Source: JBBQXK01 sp038251625 (GTDB lineage: Bacteria > Pseudomonadota > Alphaproteobacteria > Rhodobacterales > Rhodobacteraceae). Taken from it: a stretch of DNA of 11,661 nt. The notes under the pieces are model-generated. The model was not told where the DNA came from. It saw nothing but the letters and a program-made list of their open reading frames with translations, and ran no database searches. The translations under genes and the position numbers were made by a program. Positions 1 through 7,149 of this stretch are shown one piece after another. The stretch spans positions 1 through 11,661 of the forward strand of contig JBBSBE010000123.1 in assembly GCA_038251625.1 (NCBI GenBank), read 5' to 3'. Each line of letters opens with the position of its first letter. Within the stretch, counting starts at the first letter, position 1.

Positions 1-116
1 AGAAACGCCTCGGATCCGGCGCGCAGGGCGGCCCAATCCCGGAAATCGGCGTGCTGGGGCAGGCGCAGCGTCATCCGCTCGGTCTCGATCCGGACCTTGC
101 GGCGGAACGAGAACAT
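1..116 (-). CDS. GNAT family N-acetyltransferase, N-terminal fragment (runs off window)
   Basis: Only the first 38 codons are present. They read MFSFRRKVRIETERMTLR and continue to SEAFL. The TERMTLR stretch followed by a QHADFRDW segment is the usual opening of RimJ/RimL-type GNAT acetyltransferases, which move an acetyl group from acetyl-CoA to an amine, often a protein N-terminus. The acetyl-CoA loop would lie beyond the window, so the substrate cannot be inferred. The ATG overlaps the TGA of the upstream M16 protease gene by one base (TGATG), and no strong Shine-Dalgarno is visible, so translation is probably coupled. Being last in the visible minus-strand series, it is probably co-transcribed with thrC and the protease. 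The family call rests on the N-terminal motif alone. Confidence 0.72.
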   Translation of the reverse strand, partial: MFSFRRKVRIETERMTLRLPQHADFRDWAALRAGSEAF

Positions 117-1375
117 CAGGCCGCCAACCCCGCCCGGATCGCATCAAGCCCCGGCGCGCCCTCCACAGGCCCGTAAAGCGCCAGCGCCGTGCCTGCGGTG
201 GCAAGCGTTTCGGCATAGGCGCGCACCGCCGCCACATCGACCGCGTCGATCTTTTCCACCGCCTCTGACACTTCGGGCACCCGGCCCCACATCGCCAGCA
301 ACCGCGCCAGCCGTTCGGCGCGGGACGAGGGGCTTTCAAGGCCCATCAGCATGCCGGCCTTCAGCTGCGCGCGGGCGCGGTTCACTTCCGCCTCCGACAT
401 GTCGCCCGCCGACCGCTTCAGCTCGTCAATGGTCAGCCCCGTCAGCGCTGCAATCTCGGCGCCGCTGGTGCCCGCGTAGATCGTGATCGAGCCGGTATCC
501 TCATAGGCGCCCGATTGTGCGAAGATCGAATAGCACAGCCCCCGCTCCTCGCGGATTTTCTGGAACAGGCGCGAGGACATGCCGCCGCCCATCGCCATCC
601 CGTAGACCTGCGCCGCATAGACGGTATCGTCGCGGTATCCCGGTGCTTCCAGCGCCAGCGCGAAATGCGCCTGCTCCAGCGGCTTGACCTCGCGCCGCTC
701 GGTGCCCTGGAACCGCGCGGGCACAACCGCGCCGTTGCCCACCCGCTTCAGCCCCGCAAAGATGGCTTCGGCCTGCGCCACGATGGTATCGTGGTCCACG
801 CCCCCTGCCGCCGACAGGATCATCTGGTCCGGTCCGTAATGTTCGGCCACGAACGCCGCCAGATCGCGCTTGCCAAAGCCCGCCACACGCTCTGCGGGCC
901 CAAGGATGGTGCGCCCGAAGGGCTGGCCGGGGTAGCTGACTTCCTGCAGCCAGTCGAAGATGATGTCGTCGGGGGTATCCAGCGCCTGCCCGATTTCCTG
1001 CAGGATCACGTGGCGTTCCGTCTCGATATCCGCTTTCCGGAACACCGGGTTCAGCACGATGTCGGCGATCACGTCCAGCGCCAGGGACACATCGGCGCTC
1101 AGCACCCGCGCGTAATAGGCCGTCATCTCCTTTGAGGTATAGGCGTTGATATAGCCGCCCACATCCTCGATTTCCTCGGCGATGCGCAGGGCCGACCGGC
1201 GCTTGGTGCCCTTGAACGCCATGTGTTCCAGAAAGTGCGCCACCCCGTTCTGCTCTTCCCGCTCGTGCCGCCCCCCGGCCGTCACCCAGAGGCCGACAGA
1301 GGCCGATTGCAGCCCCGGCATGGCTTCGGTCACGATGCGCAGGCCGTTCGGCAGGGTGGTCAGACGTGCGGTCAA
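116..1375 (-). CDS. M16 family zinc peptidase (processing-peptidase-like)
   Basis: A 419-residue protein of the pitrilysin/M16B family, related to the beta subunit of the mitochondrial processing peptidase. The inverted zinc motif is intact: His47-Phe-Leu-Glu50-His51, with the third ligand Glu127 in VILQE, 76 positions after His51 as in the yeast enzyme. The second M16 half carries the glycine-rich GGGMSSRLFQKIREERG segment at about 263-281, followed by LCYSI. The length fits bacterial M16B proteins and no signal peptide is seen. The start is TTG, overlapping the thrC stop as TTGA; a GAAAGGA ribosome site sits 7 nt upstream, and the N-terminus (TTLPNGLRIVTE) aligns with the family opening. 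No ATG gives a better start. The natural substrate is unknown. The coupling to thrC is likely translational. Confidence 0.93.
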   Translation of the reverse strand: MTARLTTLPNGLRIVTEAMPGLQSASVGLWVTAGGRHEREEQNGVAHFLEHMAFKGTKRRSALRIAEEIEDVGGYINAYTSKEMTAYYARVLSADVSLALDVIADIVLNPVFRKADIETERHVILQEIGQALDTPDDIIFDWLQEVSYPGQPFGRTILGPAERVAGFGKRDLAAFVAEHYGPDQMILSAAGGVDHDTIVAQAEAIFAGLKRVGNGAVVPARFQGTERREVKPLEQAHFALALEAPGYRDDTVYAAQVYGMAMGGGMSSRLFQKIREERGLCYSIFAQSGAYEDTGSITIYAGTSGAEIAALTGLTIDELKRSAGDMSEAEVNRARAQLKAGMLMGLESPSSRAERLARLLAMWGRVPEVSEAVEKIDAVDVAAVRAYAETLATAGTALALYGPVEGAPGLDAIRAGLAA

Positions 1376-2757
1376 GGCGCGATCCTTTCGCGGATAAGGG
1401 ATTGGATGGCCCCCAGGTCGTCGGGAACGCGGGTCAAACGCTCGGGCCGGTCAAAAAGATCCGCCATGCGGGGCGGCAGGGGCGGGCGCAGGCCCGTGGC
1501 GGCTTCCACGGCATCGGGGAACTTCGCGGGATGCGCGGTGGCCAGCGTGACCATCGGATTTGCGCCGATGTGTTCCTCGGCCACCTTCACGCCCACGGCG
1601 GAATGGGGGCAGAGAAGCTCGCCCGCAGCCGCCCGCGTCCGCGCGATGGTGGCAGAGGTTTCAGCCTCGGACGCGGCCCCCGAGGCAAAGCCTTCGCGCA
1701 GCGCTTGCAGCGCGCCTTGCGGGATGTGGAAACCGCCCTCTTTCAACTCGGCCATCAGCGCCGTCACCGCCCGGCCCTCGCGCCCCAGCACATCGAAAAG
1801 CGCGCGCTCGAAGTTGGACGATACCTGGATATCCATCGAGGGGCTGATCGAAGGGCGCACGCCCGAGGGGCGATAGTCGCCCGTGGTCAGTGCGCGGTGC
1901 AGGATATCGTTCTGGTTCGTGGCCACCACCAGCCGCCCCACGGGCAGGCCCATGGCACGGGCGATGTGGCCTGCGTAGATATCGCCGAAATTGCCGGTGG
2001 GCACGGTGAAATCCACCGCCCGGTGCGGCGCGCCAAGCGCCACGGCGGCGGTGAAGTAATAGACCACCTGCGCCAGCACCCGCGCCCAGTTGATGCTGTT
2101 CACACCCGCCAGCCGCACACCATCGCGGAAGGCCAGATCGTTGAACATGTCCTTCACGCGCGCCTGACAGACATCGAAATCGCCCGCCACGGCCAGCGCA
2201 TGCACGTTGTCGCCCTTCGGCGTGGTCATCTGGCGCTGCTGCACCTCGGACACGCGGCCTTCGGGAAAGAGGATGAACAGATCCACATTGCCAAGGCCCC
2301 GGAACGCCTCCATCGCCGCCGCGCCTGTATCGCCGCTGGTGGCCACCACAAGCGTGATCCGTTCCCCCGATTCCGACAGCTTCGCCTGCATCATCTGGCC
2401 GATGATCTGCATGGCGAAATCCTTGAACGCCAGCGTCGGCCCGTGAAAAAGCTCCAACAGGAAATGCCCCGGTGCAAGCTGGCGCAGGGGCGCGCGGGCG
2501 GGGTGGCCAAAGCCCCTGTAGGCGGTGGCGATCAGGGCGCGGAACGCATCATCGGTGAACGCATCGCCGAGGAAGGGGCGCATCACGCGAAAGGCCACCT
2601 CTTCGTAGGGTAGCCCCGCAAGGGCCGCGATATCCGCTGGCGCCATGACCGGCACCGCCGCGGGCACGTACAGCCCGCCGTCGCGCGCAAGGCCGGTCAT
2701 CATCGCTTCGGCAAAGGTCAGGCGGGGCGCCTGGCCCCGGGTCGAGACGTATTGCAT
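1372..2757 (-). CDS. thrC: threonine synthase
   Basis: Threonine synthase (461 aa) is the last step of threonine synthesis: it converts O-phospho-L-homoserine and water to threonine and phosphate using pyridoxal phosphate, in the cytosol. The N-terminus MQYVSTRG...DGGLYVP is typical of the bacterial ThrC class. The PLP lysine is Lys112 in the motif LAFKDFAMQ, and VVATSGDTGAAA and TGNFGDI provide the cofactor phosphate and substrate loops. The reading frame stays open further upstream (an in-frame ATG at 2841), but that lies within the surf1 gene. The chosen ATG has GAGGGG just upstream and starts 8 nt after the surf1 stop. The 3' end overlaps the M16 protease gene. Nothing points to a leader peptide or attenuator, so expression probably follows the oxidase genes upstream. 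Confidence 0.96.
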   Translation of the reverse strand: MQYVSTRGQAPRLTFAEAMMTGLARDGGLYVPAAVPVMAPADIAALAGLPYEEVAFRVMRPFLGDAFTDDAFRALIATAYRGFGHPARAPLRQLAPGHFLLELFHGPTLAFKDFAMQIIGQMMQAKLSESGERITLVVATSGDTGAAAMEAFRGLGNVDLFILFPEGRVSEVQQRQMTTPKGDNVHALAVAGDFDVCQARVKDMFNDLAFRDGVRLAGVNSINWARVLAQVVYYFTAAVALGAPHRAVDFTVPTGNFGDIYAGHIARAMGLPVGRLVVATNQNDILHRALTTGDYRPSGVRPSISPSMDIQVSSNFERALFDVLGREGRAVTALMAELKEGGFHIPQGALQALREGFASGAASEAETSATIARTRAAAGELLCPHSAVGVKVAEEHIGANPMVTLATAHPAKFPDAVEAATGLRPPLPPRMADLFDRPERLTRVPDDLGAIQSLIRERIAP

Positions 2758-2765
2758 GGGTCCCC

Positions 2766-3437
2766 TCAGTCCGTCCGCTGCCTGATACGCCGAAGGTAAA
2801 GCGCTGTCATCCCCAGCCAGACGATGGCCATCAGAAACCACTGGATCGCATAGCCAAGGTGATTGTTGGGAATGTCCACACCGTCGATGGGCAAAGGCTC
2901 GATCCCGTCGCCGGTGTCCGACCGGGCGACGACCAGCACAGGCTCTGTCTCCATCGCGGTGGCGAGGGCGGGCAGGTCGCGGGCGAACCAGAGGCCGGTC
3001 TTGGCATCGGGCTTGGGCGTGAAGCCGTCCACCTCATCGGGCCAGAGCAGGTTGCCTGTGATGGTTGCCGCCACAGCCTCGCGCGGGAGGCCGCGCGCGG
3101 CATCGGGCACGAAGCCGCGGTCGATCAGGATGCGGCGGCCGTTTTCCGCCTCGAAGGCCGCGATGATGCGCACGCCCGGCCCGATCTCCTTGCGGCTGAC
3201 CAGCACCTCGATGGCGGGGCCGGTGAACTTGCCCGCGACGGTGACGGGCAGGTACCGATCCGCCACCGGGTCGGGCGCCACCGGCAAGGCCACAGGCGGG
3301 GCCGTGATGCGCTGCGCGATATCGGCCAGCACGCCCTCTTTCCAATAAAGGCGCTGCACCTGCCAGATACCCAGCGACACCAGAACCCCAGCCCCCAGAA
3401 GGCCGAAGCAAAGAACCATAATCATCCGGCGGAGCAT
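2766..3437 (-). CDS. surf1: SURF1 family cytochrome c oxidase assembly protein
   Basis: A 223-residue inner-membrane assembly factor for aa3-type oxidase; family members act in haem a insertion or stabilisation of subunit I. The SURF1 layout is complete: an N-terminal membrane helix (about 5-25) followed by LGIWQVQRLYWKE, a periplasmic domain containing VTVAGKFTG and RILIDRGFVP, then NNHLGYAIQWF leading into the C-terminal helix (about 197-216). I chose the ATG at 3437 (MLRRMIMV) because a GAGG motif lies 7 nt upstream. A longer frame to 3614 would run back across the tandem repeat into ctaE and is not credible. It lies 94 nt downstream of ctaE, across a hairpin, and 8 nt before thrC. The neighbours confirm the role. 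Confidence 0.94.
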   Translation of the reverse strand: MLRRMIMVLCFGLLGAGVLVSLGIWQVQRLYWKEGVLADIAQRITAPPVALPVAPDPVADRYLPVTVAGKFTGPAIEVLVSRKEIGPGVRIIAAFEAENGRRILIDRGFVPDAARGLPREAVAATITGNLLWPDEVDGFTPKPDAKTGLWFARDLPALATAMETEPVLVVARSDTGDGIEPLPIDGVDIPNNHLGYAIQWFLMAIVWLGMTALYLRRIRQRTD

Positions 3438-3459
3438 CGGTAGCCTCGGAACGGCAAGA

Positions 3460-3481
3460 GCGCAGGCCTTGCGGCCCGCGC
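3460..3481 (-). other. strong GNRA-tetraloop hairpin between ctaE and surf1
   Basis: In the transcript the arms are GCGCGGGCC and GGCCTGCGC around a GCAA loop: nine consecutive pairs including one G-U. It lies 23 nt upstream of the surf1 ATG and about 50 nt after the ctaE stop. What follows is TCTTGCC, with no real U-run, so it looks less like an intrinsic terminator than a processing or 3'-end-stabilising structure that could make surf1 and downstream messages less abundant than the oxidase subunits. The structure is visible; the role is inferred. Confidence 0.6.
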
Positions 3482-3489
3482 GCCTTGCG

Positions 3490-3525
3490 ACAGGGGGGGA
3501 GCAGGTTACAGGGGGGGAGCAGGTT
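3490..3525. repeat. 18-bp perfect tandem duplication with G7 runs
   Basis: Two back-to-back copies of acagggggggagcaggtt (3490-3507 and 3508-3525), then a partial third start (agaggg). It begins 7 nt beyond the ctaE stop codon, read in the gene direction. The copies are identical, including the seven-base homopolymer, which suggests a recent duplication by slippage. It lies outside coding sequence. Confidence 0.95.
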
Positions 3526-3531
3526 AGAGGG

Positions 3532-4332
3532 TCAGGCGCCCCAGACGTAGATCGAGGCGAAAAGGAACAACCACACCACATCGACGAAGTGCCAGTACCA
3601 TGCAGCCGCTTCAAAGCCCACGTGCTTTTCGGGTGTGAAGTGGCCCTTCAGCGCACGGAACAGGCAGACGGCCAGGAAGATCGTGCCGATCACCACGTGC
3701 AGGCCATGGAAGCCCGTCGCCATGAAGAAGCTGGCGCCATAGATGTTGCCGGCAAAGCCGAAGGCCGCGTGGCTGTATTCGTAGGCCTGGAACACGGTGA
3801 AGAGCATGCCCAGCAGGATAGCGAGGATCAGCCCATTCACCAGATCCTTGCGGTTGTTTTCATGCACCAGCGCGTGGTGCGCCCAGGTCGCCGCCGCACC
3901 CGAGCACAGAAGGATCAGGGTGTTGATCAGCGGCAGGTGCCAGGGGTCGAACGTCTCGATCCCGGCGGGCGGCCAGGACATGTATTCCACCGGCTGCGTG
4001 GCACCACCGGGATAGAGGGCGTGCTTGAAGAACGTCCAGAACCACGCAAGAAAGAACATCACTTCCGACAGGATGAACAGGATGAAGCCATAGCGCAGGC
4101 CGATCCGCACCACGGGCGTGTGATCGCCCACGCTGCTTTCGCGCACCACTTCCGACCACCAGGCGAACATCGTGGTCAGCACGACCACAAAGCCGATCAG
4201 CCCCAGCCACGGGCCCGACCCGTGCATCCACAAGACCGCGCCGAGAAGCATGATGAAAGCCCCCACCGCGCCGGTAAAGGGCCAGATCGAGGGCGGCAGG
4301 ATGTGGTAGTCGTGGTTCTTGGCATGCGCCAT
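3532..4332 (-). CDS. ctaE: cytochrome c oxidase subunit III
   Basis: Subunit III (coxC/ctaE product, 266 aa) of the aa3-type cytochrome c oxidase, an inner-membrane protein that stabilises subunit I and supports proton uptake. The sequence shows about seven hydrophobic helices and the family hallmarks: HDYHILPPSIWPF at the N-terminus, FAWWSEVVRE at about 56-65, and SEVMFFLAWFWTFF with the conserved membrane Glu90. GFHGLHVVIGT and the C-terminal WHFVDVVWLFLF are also present. The length matches Paracoccus and mitochondrial subunit III. The start ATG has GAGGGA upstream. It follows ctaG by 24 nt and is the last oxidase structural gene before the repeat and hairpin region. Subunit I (ctaD) is absent from the window, as in Paracoccus-type genomes where it is encoded elsewhere. 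Confidence 0.97.
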   Translation of the reverse strand: MAHAKNHDYHILPPSIWPFTGAVGAFIMLLGAVLWMHGSGPWLGLIGFVVVLTTMFAWWSEVVRESSVGDHTPVVRIGLRYGFILFILSEVMFFLAWFWTFFKHALYPGGATQPVEYMSWPPAGIETFDPWHLPLINTLILLCSGAAATWAHHALVHENNRKDLVNGLILAILLGMLFTVFQAYEYSHAAFGFAGNIYGASFFMATGFHGLHVVIGTIFLAVCLFRALKGHFTPEKHVGFEAAAWYWHFVDVVWLFLFASIYVWGA

Positions 4333-4356
4333 GGCGGTTCCCTCGTCGGTTTTTTG

Positions 4357-4920
4357 TCAGTTCACCGGGGCTGGCGCATAAAGGGCGGCCTGCTCTTCGG
4401 TCAATGGGGTTTCGTGGAACGTATAGCTGAGCGTGATCTCGTGGACAAACTTTCCCTCGGGGTCGGTCACGATCGCGGGGTCCACGTAAAAGGTCACGGG
4501 CATTTCGACCCGTTCGCCCGGTTGCAGGATCTGCTCTGTGAAGCAGAAGCAGGCGATCTTGGTGAAATAGCCACCCGCGCTGTCAGGCGTCACGTTATAG
4601 CTGGCGGTGCCCGCCACCACGCGGTCCGTGGGGTTCGAGGCCTCATAGAAGGCAAGGCCCGTCTCGCCGATCTTCAGCGTCATCTCGCGCTGCATCGGGC
4701 GGAAATTCCATGGCATCCCCCGGTCCTTGGAGGCATCGAAGCGAACGATGATGGTCTGATCGAGCACGGTATCGGATGGGGCGACGGCCACGCTGGTGGT
4801 GCCACCGTAGCCCGTGACGCGGCAGAACCAGTTGTAGAAGGGGACGGCCGCGAAGGACAGGCTGAGCATCACCGCCGCCACCCCCGCCAGAAGCGCGCCC
4901 GTGCGGCGCTGGGGGGTCAT
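4357..4920 (-). CDS. ctaG: cytochrome c oxidase assembly protein CtaG (Cox11 family)
   Basis: A 187-residue copper chaperone that delivers copper to the CuB site of subunit I. It has one N-terminal membrane helix (about 8-28) anchoring a periplasmic immunoglobulin-like domain. The copper ligands expected for Cox11 are present: the CFCF motif (Cys124 and Cys126 in KIACFCFTEQ) and Cys33 just after the helix. MPWNFRP and YFTKIACFCF are strong family signatures. The C-terminus ITLSYTFHE is also typical. The ATG overlaps the stop of the upstream 64-residue gene (ATGA), implying translational coupling. It sits between ctaB and ctaE, the order known in Paracoccus and its relatives. Confidence 0.97.
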   Translation of the reverse strand: MTPQRRTGALLAGVAAVMLSLSFAAVPFYNWFCRVTGYGGTTSVAVAPSDTVLDQTIIVRFDASKDRGMPWNFRPMQREMTLKIGETGLAFYEASNPTDRVVAGTASYNVTPDSAGGYFTKIACFCFTEQILQPGERVEMPVTFYVDPAIVTDPEGKFVHEITLSYTFHETPLTEEQAALYAPAPVN

Positions 4921-5111
4921 GGTTTTGCCTCCACCGGGGCGGCGAGGTCGGGGCGGATGACGTGATCGTAGGCCTGCATCGGATCGCCGCGCTGCACCTT
5001 CACCACCGTCAGCCCGAAGACCACGGCCACGAAGGCCAGAAGCGTCAGCCCGACGCCGATGTTGCGGCCAAGACGGCGCTTGTGAATCTCATGCTCGGTC
5101 TTGAACGTCAT
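4917..5111 (-). CDS. small single-pass membrane protein, CoxF-like, in the oxidase operon
   Basis: A 64-residue protein starting MTFKTEHEIHKRRLGRN, with one hydrophobic helix at about 19-37 (GVGLTLLAFVAVVFGLTVVKV), then a polar tail with QRGDPMQAYDHV. The basic N-terminus suggests N-in topology. Small proteins of this kind, with HKRR-N before the helix and FGLTVVKV within it, occur between ctaB and ctaG in alphaproteobacterial oxidase operons and are often labelled CoxF. Their exact role is unclear to me; a structural or assembly part in the oxidase is inferred from position only. The ATG follows the ctaB stop by one base (TGACATG), and the stop overlaps the ctaG start. The frame is open further upstream, inside ctaB, and that extension is not credible. 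Confidence 0.85.
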   Translation of the reverse strand: MTFKTEHEIHKRRLGRNIGVGLTLLAFVAVVFGLTVVKVQRGDPMQAYDHVIRPDLAAPVEAKP

Positions 5112-5112
5112 G

Positions 5113-6045
5113 TCACCAGCCCCCCAGACCGTAGGTGCCAAGCACCGCTTCCACGACGAAGGCGCCGAAATGCAGGAAAAGGTACGACAGCGAATAGCGG
5201 AAGAACCGCTTTTCCACGCGGTATCCGTCGCCCTCGGCCATCGCCTCGTCCCGCTGCCAGATGCGCCAGGCGCCTTGCAGGAAGATCGCGTTCAGCACAA
5301 CGACGGCCGCCAGCGTGAACGGCCCCCCGATGCCCGAAAGCGCCGACCAGACCGACACCGGAACCAAAAGGGCGGTGTAGGCCAGGATATGCGCCCGCGT
5401 CGATTTGCGGCCATGCGTGACCGTCAGCATCGGTACGCCCGCCTTGTGGTAATCTTCCTTCATGAAGAGCGCGAGGGCCCAGAAATGCGGCGGCGTCCAC
5501 ATGAAGATCAGTCCGAACATCAGCCACGCCTCCACGCTGACGTGCCCCGTGGCGCAGACCCAGCCGATCATCGGCGGGAACGCCCCCGCAGCACCGCCGA
5601 TCACGATGTTCTGCGGCGTCGAGCGCTTCAGCCAGACCGAATAGACCACGGCGTAGAAGAAGATCGTGAACGCCAGAAGCCCCGCCGCCATCAGGTTGGC
5701 CGCAAGCCCCAGCATCACCACCGCTATGCCCGAAAGCGCCAGTCCGATGGCCAGCGCCTCGCCTGGTTCCACGCGGCCCGCAGGCACGGGGCGGCTGCGG
5801 GTGCGCTTCATCACCGCGTCGATATCGGCATCCCACCACATGTTCAGCGCACCCGAGGCCCCTGCCCCCAGCGCAATGAACAGGATCGAGGCGAAGCCGA
5901 CCACCGGATGCACATGCACCGGCGCCACCAAAAGCCCCACCAGCGCCGTGAAAACCACCAGCGACATCACGCGCGGCTTCAAAAGCTGCACGTAGTCGCC
6001 AAAGCCCGCTTCGCGCGTCTCGGTGAGCGTTGTCGTATCGGTCAT
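5113..6045 (-). CDS. ctaB: haem O synthase (protohaem IX farnesyltransferase, CtaB/CyoE)
   Basis: A 310-residue integral membrane prenyltransferase of the UbiA superfamily. It attaches a farnesyl group to protohaem to make haem O, the precursor of haem A used by aa3 oxidases. The first aspartate-rich motif is clear: Asn68-Met-Trp-Trp-Asp72-Ala-Asp-Ile-Asp76, followed by KRTRSRPVPAGR. The second signature HFWALALFMKEDYHKAGVPML lies in the third quarter. LLKPRVMSLVVFT opens the first of about eight or nine helices. The start ATG is preceded by an ACGGGAA element, similar to the one upstream of coxB. Another frame over the same bases reads open from 6061 but lacks the family motifs. It lies 41 nt downstream of coxB and 1 nt before the small CoxF-like gene. 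Confidence 0.97.
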   Translation of the reverse strand: MTDTTTLTETREAGFGDYVQLLKPRVMSLVVFTALVGLLVAPVHVHPVVGFASILFIALGAGASGALNMWWDADIDAVMKRTRSRPVPAGRVEPGEALAIGLALSGIAVVMLGLAANLMAAGLLAFTIFFYAVVYSVWLKRSTPQNIVIGGAAGAFPPMIGWVCATGHVSVEAWLMFGLIFMWTPPHFWALALFMKEDYHKAGVPMLTVTHGRKSTRAHILAYTALLVPVSVWSALSGIGGPFTLAAVVVLNAIFLQGAWRIWQRDEAMAEGDGYRVEKRFFRYSLSYLFLHFGAFVVEAVLGTYGLGGW

Positions 6046-6086
6046 GTGCCGTTCCCGTCAATCAGGCCCCGAGCGGGCCCCGCCGT

Positions 6087-6977
6087 TCAGTTCGAGGCGA
6101 CGTTCACCGAAGGGATGCTGCCCGCATATTCGGCCTTGGCCCCGGCCAGCCATTCGGCATAGGCCGCCTCGCTGACCACCTTCACCGTGATCGGCATATA
6201 GGCATGCGCGATGCCGCAAAGCTCGGAACACTGGCCGAAGTAGATGCCTTCGCGTTCGGCCTTGAACCAAAGCTGGGCAAGCCGCCCCGGCACCGCATCC
6301 TGCATCACGCCAAAGGCAGGGATCTTCCAGGAATGGATCACGTCGGCCCCGGTCACCTGCACCACGATGGTCTTGTTCACCGGCACCACCATGGCGGTGT
6401 CGGTGGCCAGCAGGAATTCATCCTTGGAATAACCGGCCTGCACCAATTGCGCCTCGATCTCGGGCGTCAGGCGGTAGTCGCCGCCCGTCGCCGGGGCGCC
6501 GATCATGTAGCTGTCGAAGGCAAATTCGTCATCGACGTATTCGTAGCCCCAGTACCACTGATACCCGGTGGCCTTGATGGTGATGTCGGCCACCGGAATT
6601 TCCTGCTGCTTGAAGAGGATGGGCAGCGAGAAGGCACCGATGAACACCAGGATCACGATCGGCACCACCGTCCACGCCACTTCCAGCGGCGAATTGTGGG
6701 TGAATGTCGCGGGCGTCGGGTTGCGCTTGGCGTTATAGCGGATCGCGACCCAGACCATAAGGCCCGTCACGAACACCACGATCGCCCCGATGATCCAGTT
6801 CAGCATCGTATCCAGAAACACGATGTCATGCTTCAGTTCGGTGCCCGAAGGCTGAAAACCCATCGCACCGTCCACCGGGCGGCCGATGATGGGCAGGTCC
6901 TGCGCCATCACGGCGCCTGCCACCATCATCGCGGTAAAGCTGGCGCCGAGGCCGGATAGAAGGGTCTGAATGCGCAT
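6087..6977 (-). CDS. coxB: cytochrome c oxidase subunit II (CoxB/CtaC)
   Basis: Subunit II of the aa3 oxidase, which takes electrons from cytochrome c through the binuclear CuA centre on the periplasmic side. The 296-residue precursor has a signal sequence (about 1-25, ending VMA before QDLP). It has two membrane helices (about 60-80 and 100-121) and a C-terminal cupredoxin domain. The CuA ligands are all visible: His215, Cys250, Glu252, Cys254, His258 and Met261 in GQCSELCGIAHAYMP. The aromatic electron-entry motif YQWYWGYEY is at about 139-147. An in-frame ATG at 6998 lacks a ribosome site, whereas the chosen ATG has ACGGGAA upstream, like ctaB. It is the first gene of the oxidase cluster; I see no convincing -10/-35 pair for it. 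Confidence 0.97.
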   Translation of the reverse strand: MRIQTLLSGLGASFTAMMVAGAVMAQDLPIIGRPVDGAMGFQPSGTELKHDIVFLDTMLNWIIGAIVVFVTGLMVWVAIRYNAKRNPTPATFTHNSPLEVAWTVVPIVILVFIGAFSLPILFKQQEIPVADITIKATGYQWYWGYEYVDDEFAFDSYMIGAPATGGDYRLTPEIEAQLVQAGYSKDEFLLATDTAMVVPVNKTIVVQVTGADVIHSWKIPAFGVMQDAVPGRLAQLWFKAEREGIYFGQCSELCGIAHAYMPITVKVVSEAAYAEWLAGAKAEYAGSIPSVNVASN

Positions 6978-7028
6978 GTTCGGTTCCCGTATTTTCATTG
7001 CGGCCCAGAGGTGCCGTTCGGTGATGCC

Positions 7029-7041
7029 GGGCGTAGCGCCC
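7029..7041. repeat. inverted repeat GGGCG-TAG-CGCCC in the coxB-tldD divergent region
   Basis: A perfect 5-bp-arm dyad with a 3-base spacer, 52 bp upstream of the coxB ATG. It falls where a 5' leader hairpin or an operator for coxB would lie. I recognise no specific regulator for this sequence. Confidence 0.5.
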
Positions 7042-7050
7042 AGAATCCGG

Positions 7051-7078
7051 TTGTTTCCACCTGCCGTGAAACCATATT
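7051..7078 (+). promoter_or_regulatory. candidate promoter of tldD
   Basis: TTGTTT (7051-7056) and CATATT (7073-7078) are separated by 16 bp, in an AT-richer patch of an otherwise GC-rich region, about 70 nt upstream of the tldD ATG. Matches are 3 of 6 and 4 of 6 to the sigma-70 consensus, so this is only a candidate. Confidence 0.3.
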
Positions 7079-7090
7079 AGGCGGTGTCGG

Positions 7091-7107
7091 GCAAGGCCCG
7101 GCCTTGC
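7091..7107. repeat. 17-bp near-perfect palindrome in the tldD leader
   Basis: The arms are gcaaggcc (7091-7098) and ggccttgc (7100-7107) around a single c. It lies 42 bp before the tldD ATG, downstream of the candidate promoter. It could be a protein-binding dyad or, on unwinding, a leader hairpin with a shorter stem. No function is assigned. Confidence 0.7.
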
Positions 7108-7149
7108 GGCAAAGGGACGCCGCCACGCCCCCCGATAAGGATTTTCCCG

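Noticed and set aside
1366..2613. 415-codon open frame opposite thrC
   Set aside because: It is a shadow of thrC with biased composition (His, Arg, Gly) and no family motif.
3465..3475. 11-mer ggccttgcggc shared with the tldD leader palindrome (7100-7110)
   Set aside because: The core ccttgcgg also occurs inside several coding regions here (for example in thrC and ctaE), so sharing is probably chance in GC-rich DNA.
3469..4965. 498-codon open frame on the plus strand opposite ctaE and ctaG
   Set aside because: It is rich in His, Arg, Gly and Gln with no recognisable domain, and lies antisense to two certain genes. Open frames of this kind are common in GC-rich DNA.
6065..6079. Hairpin ggccc/gggcc in the coxB-ctaB gap
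   Set aside because: Only five pairs with no T-run, in a 41-nt gap; too weak to call a terminator or processing site.
6978..6998. Upstream in-frame ATG of coxB at 6998
   Set aside because: It lacks a ribosome site, while the ATG at 6977 has ACGGGAA upstream and gives a proper signal peptide.
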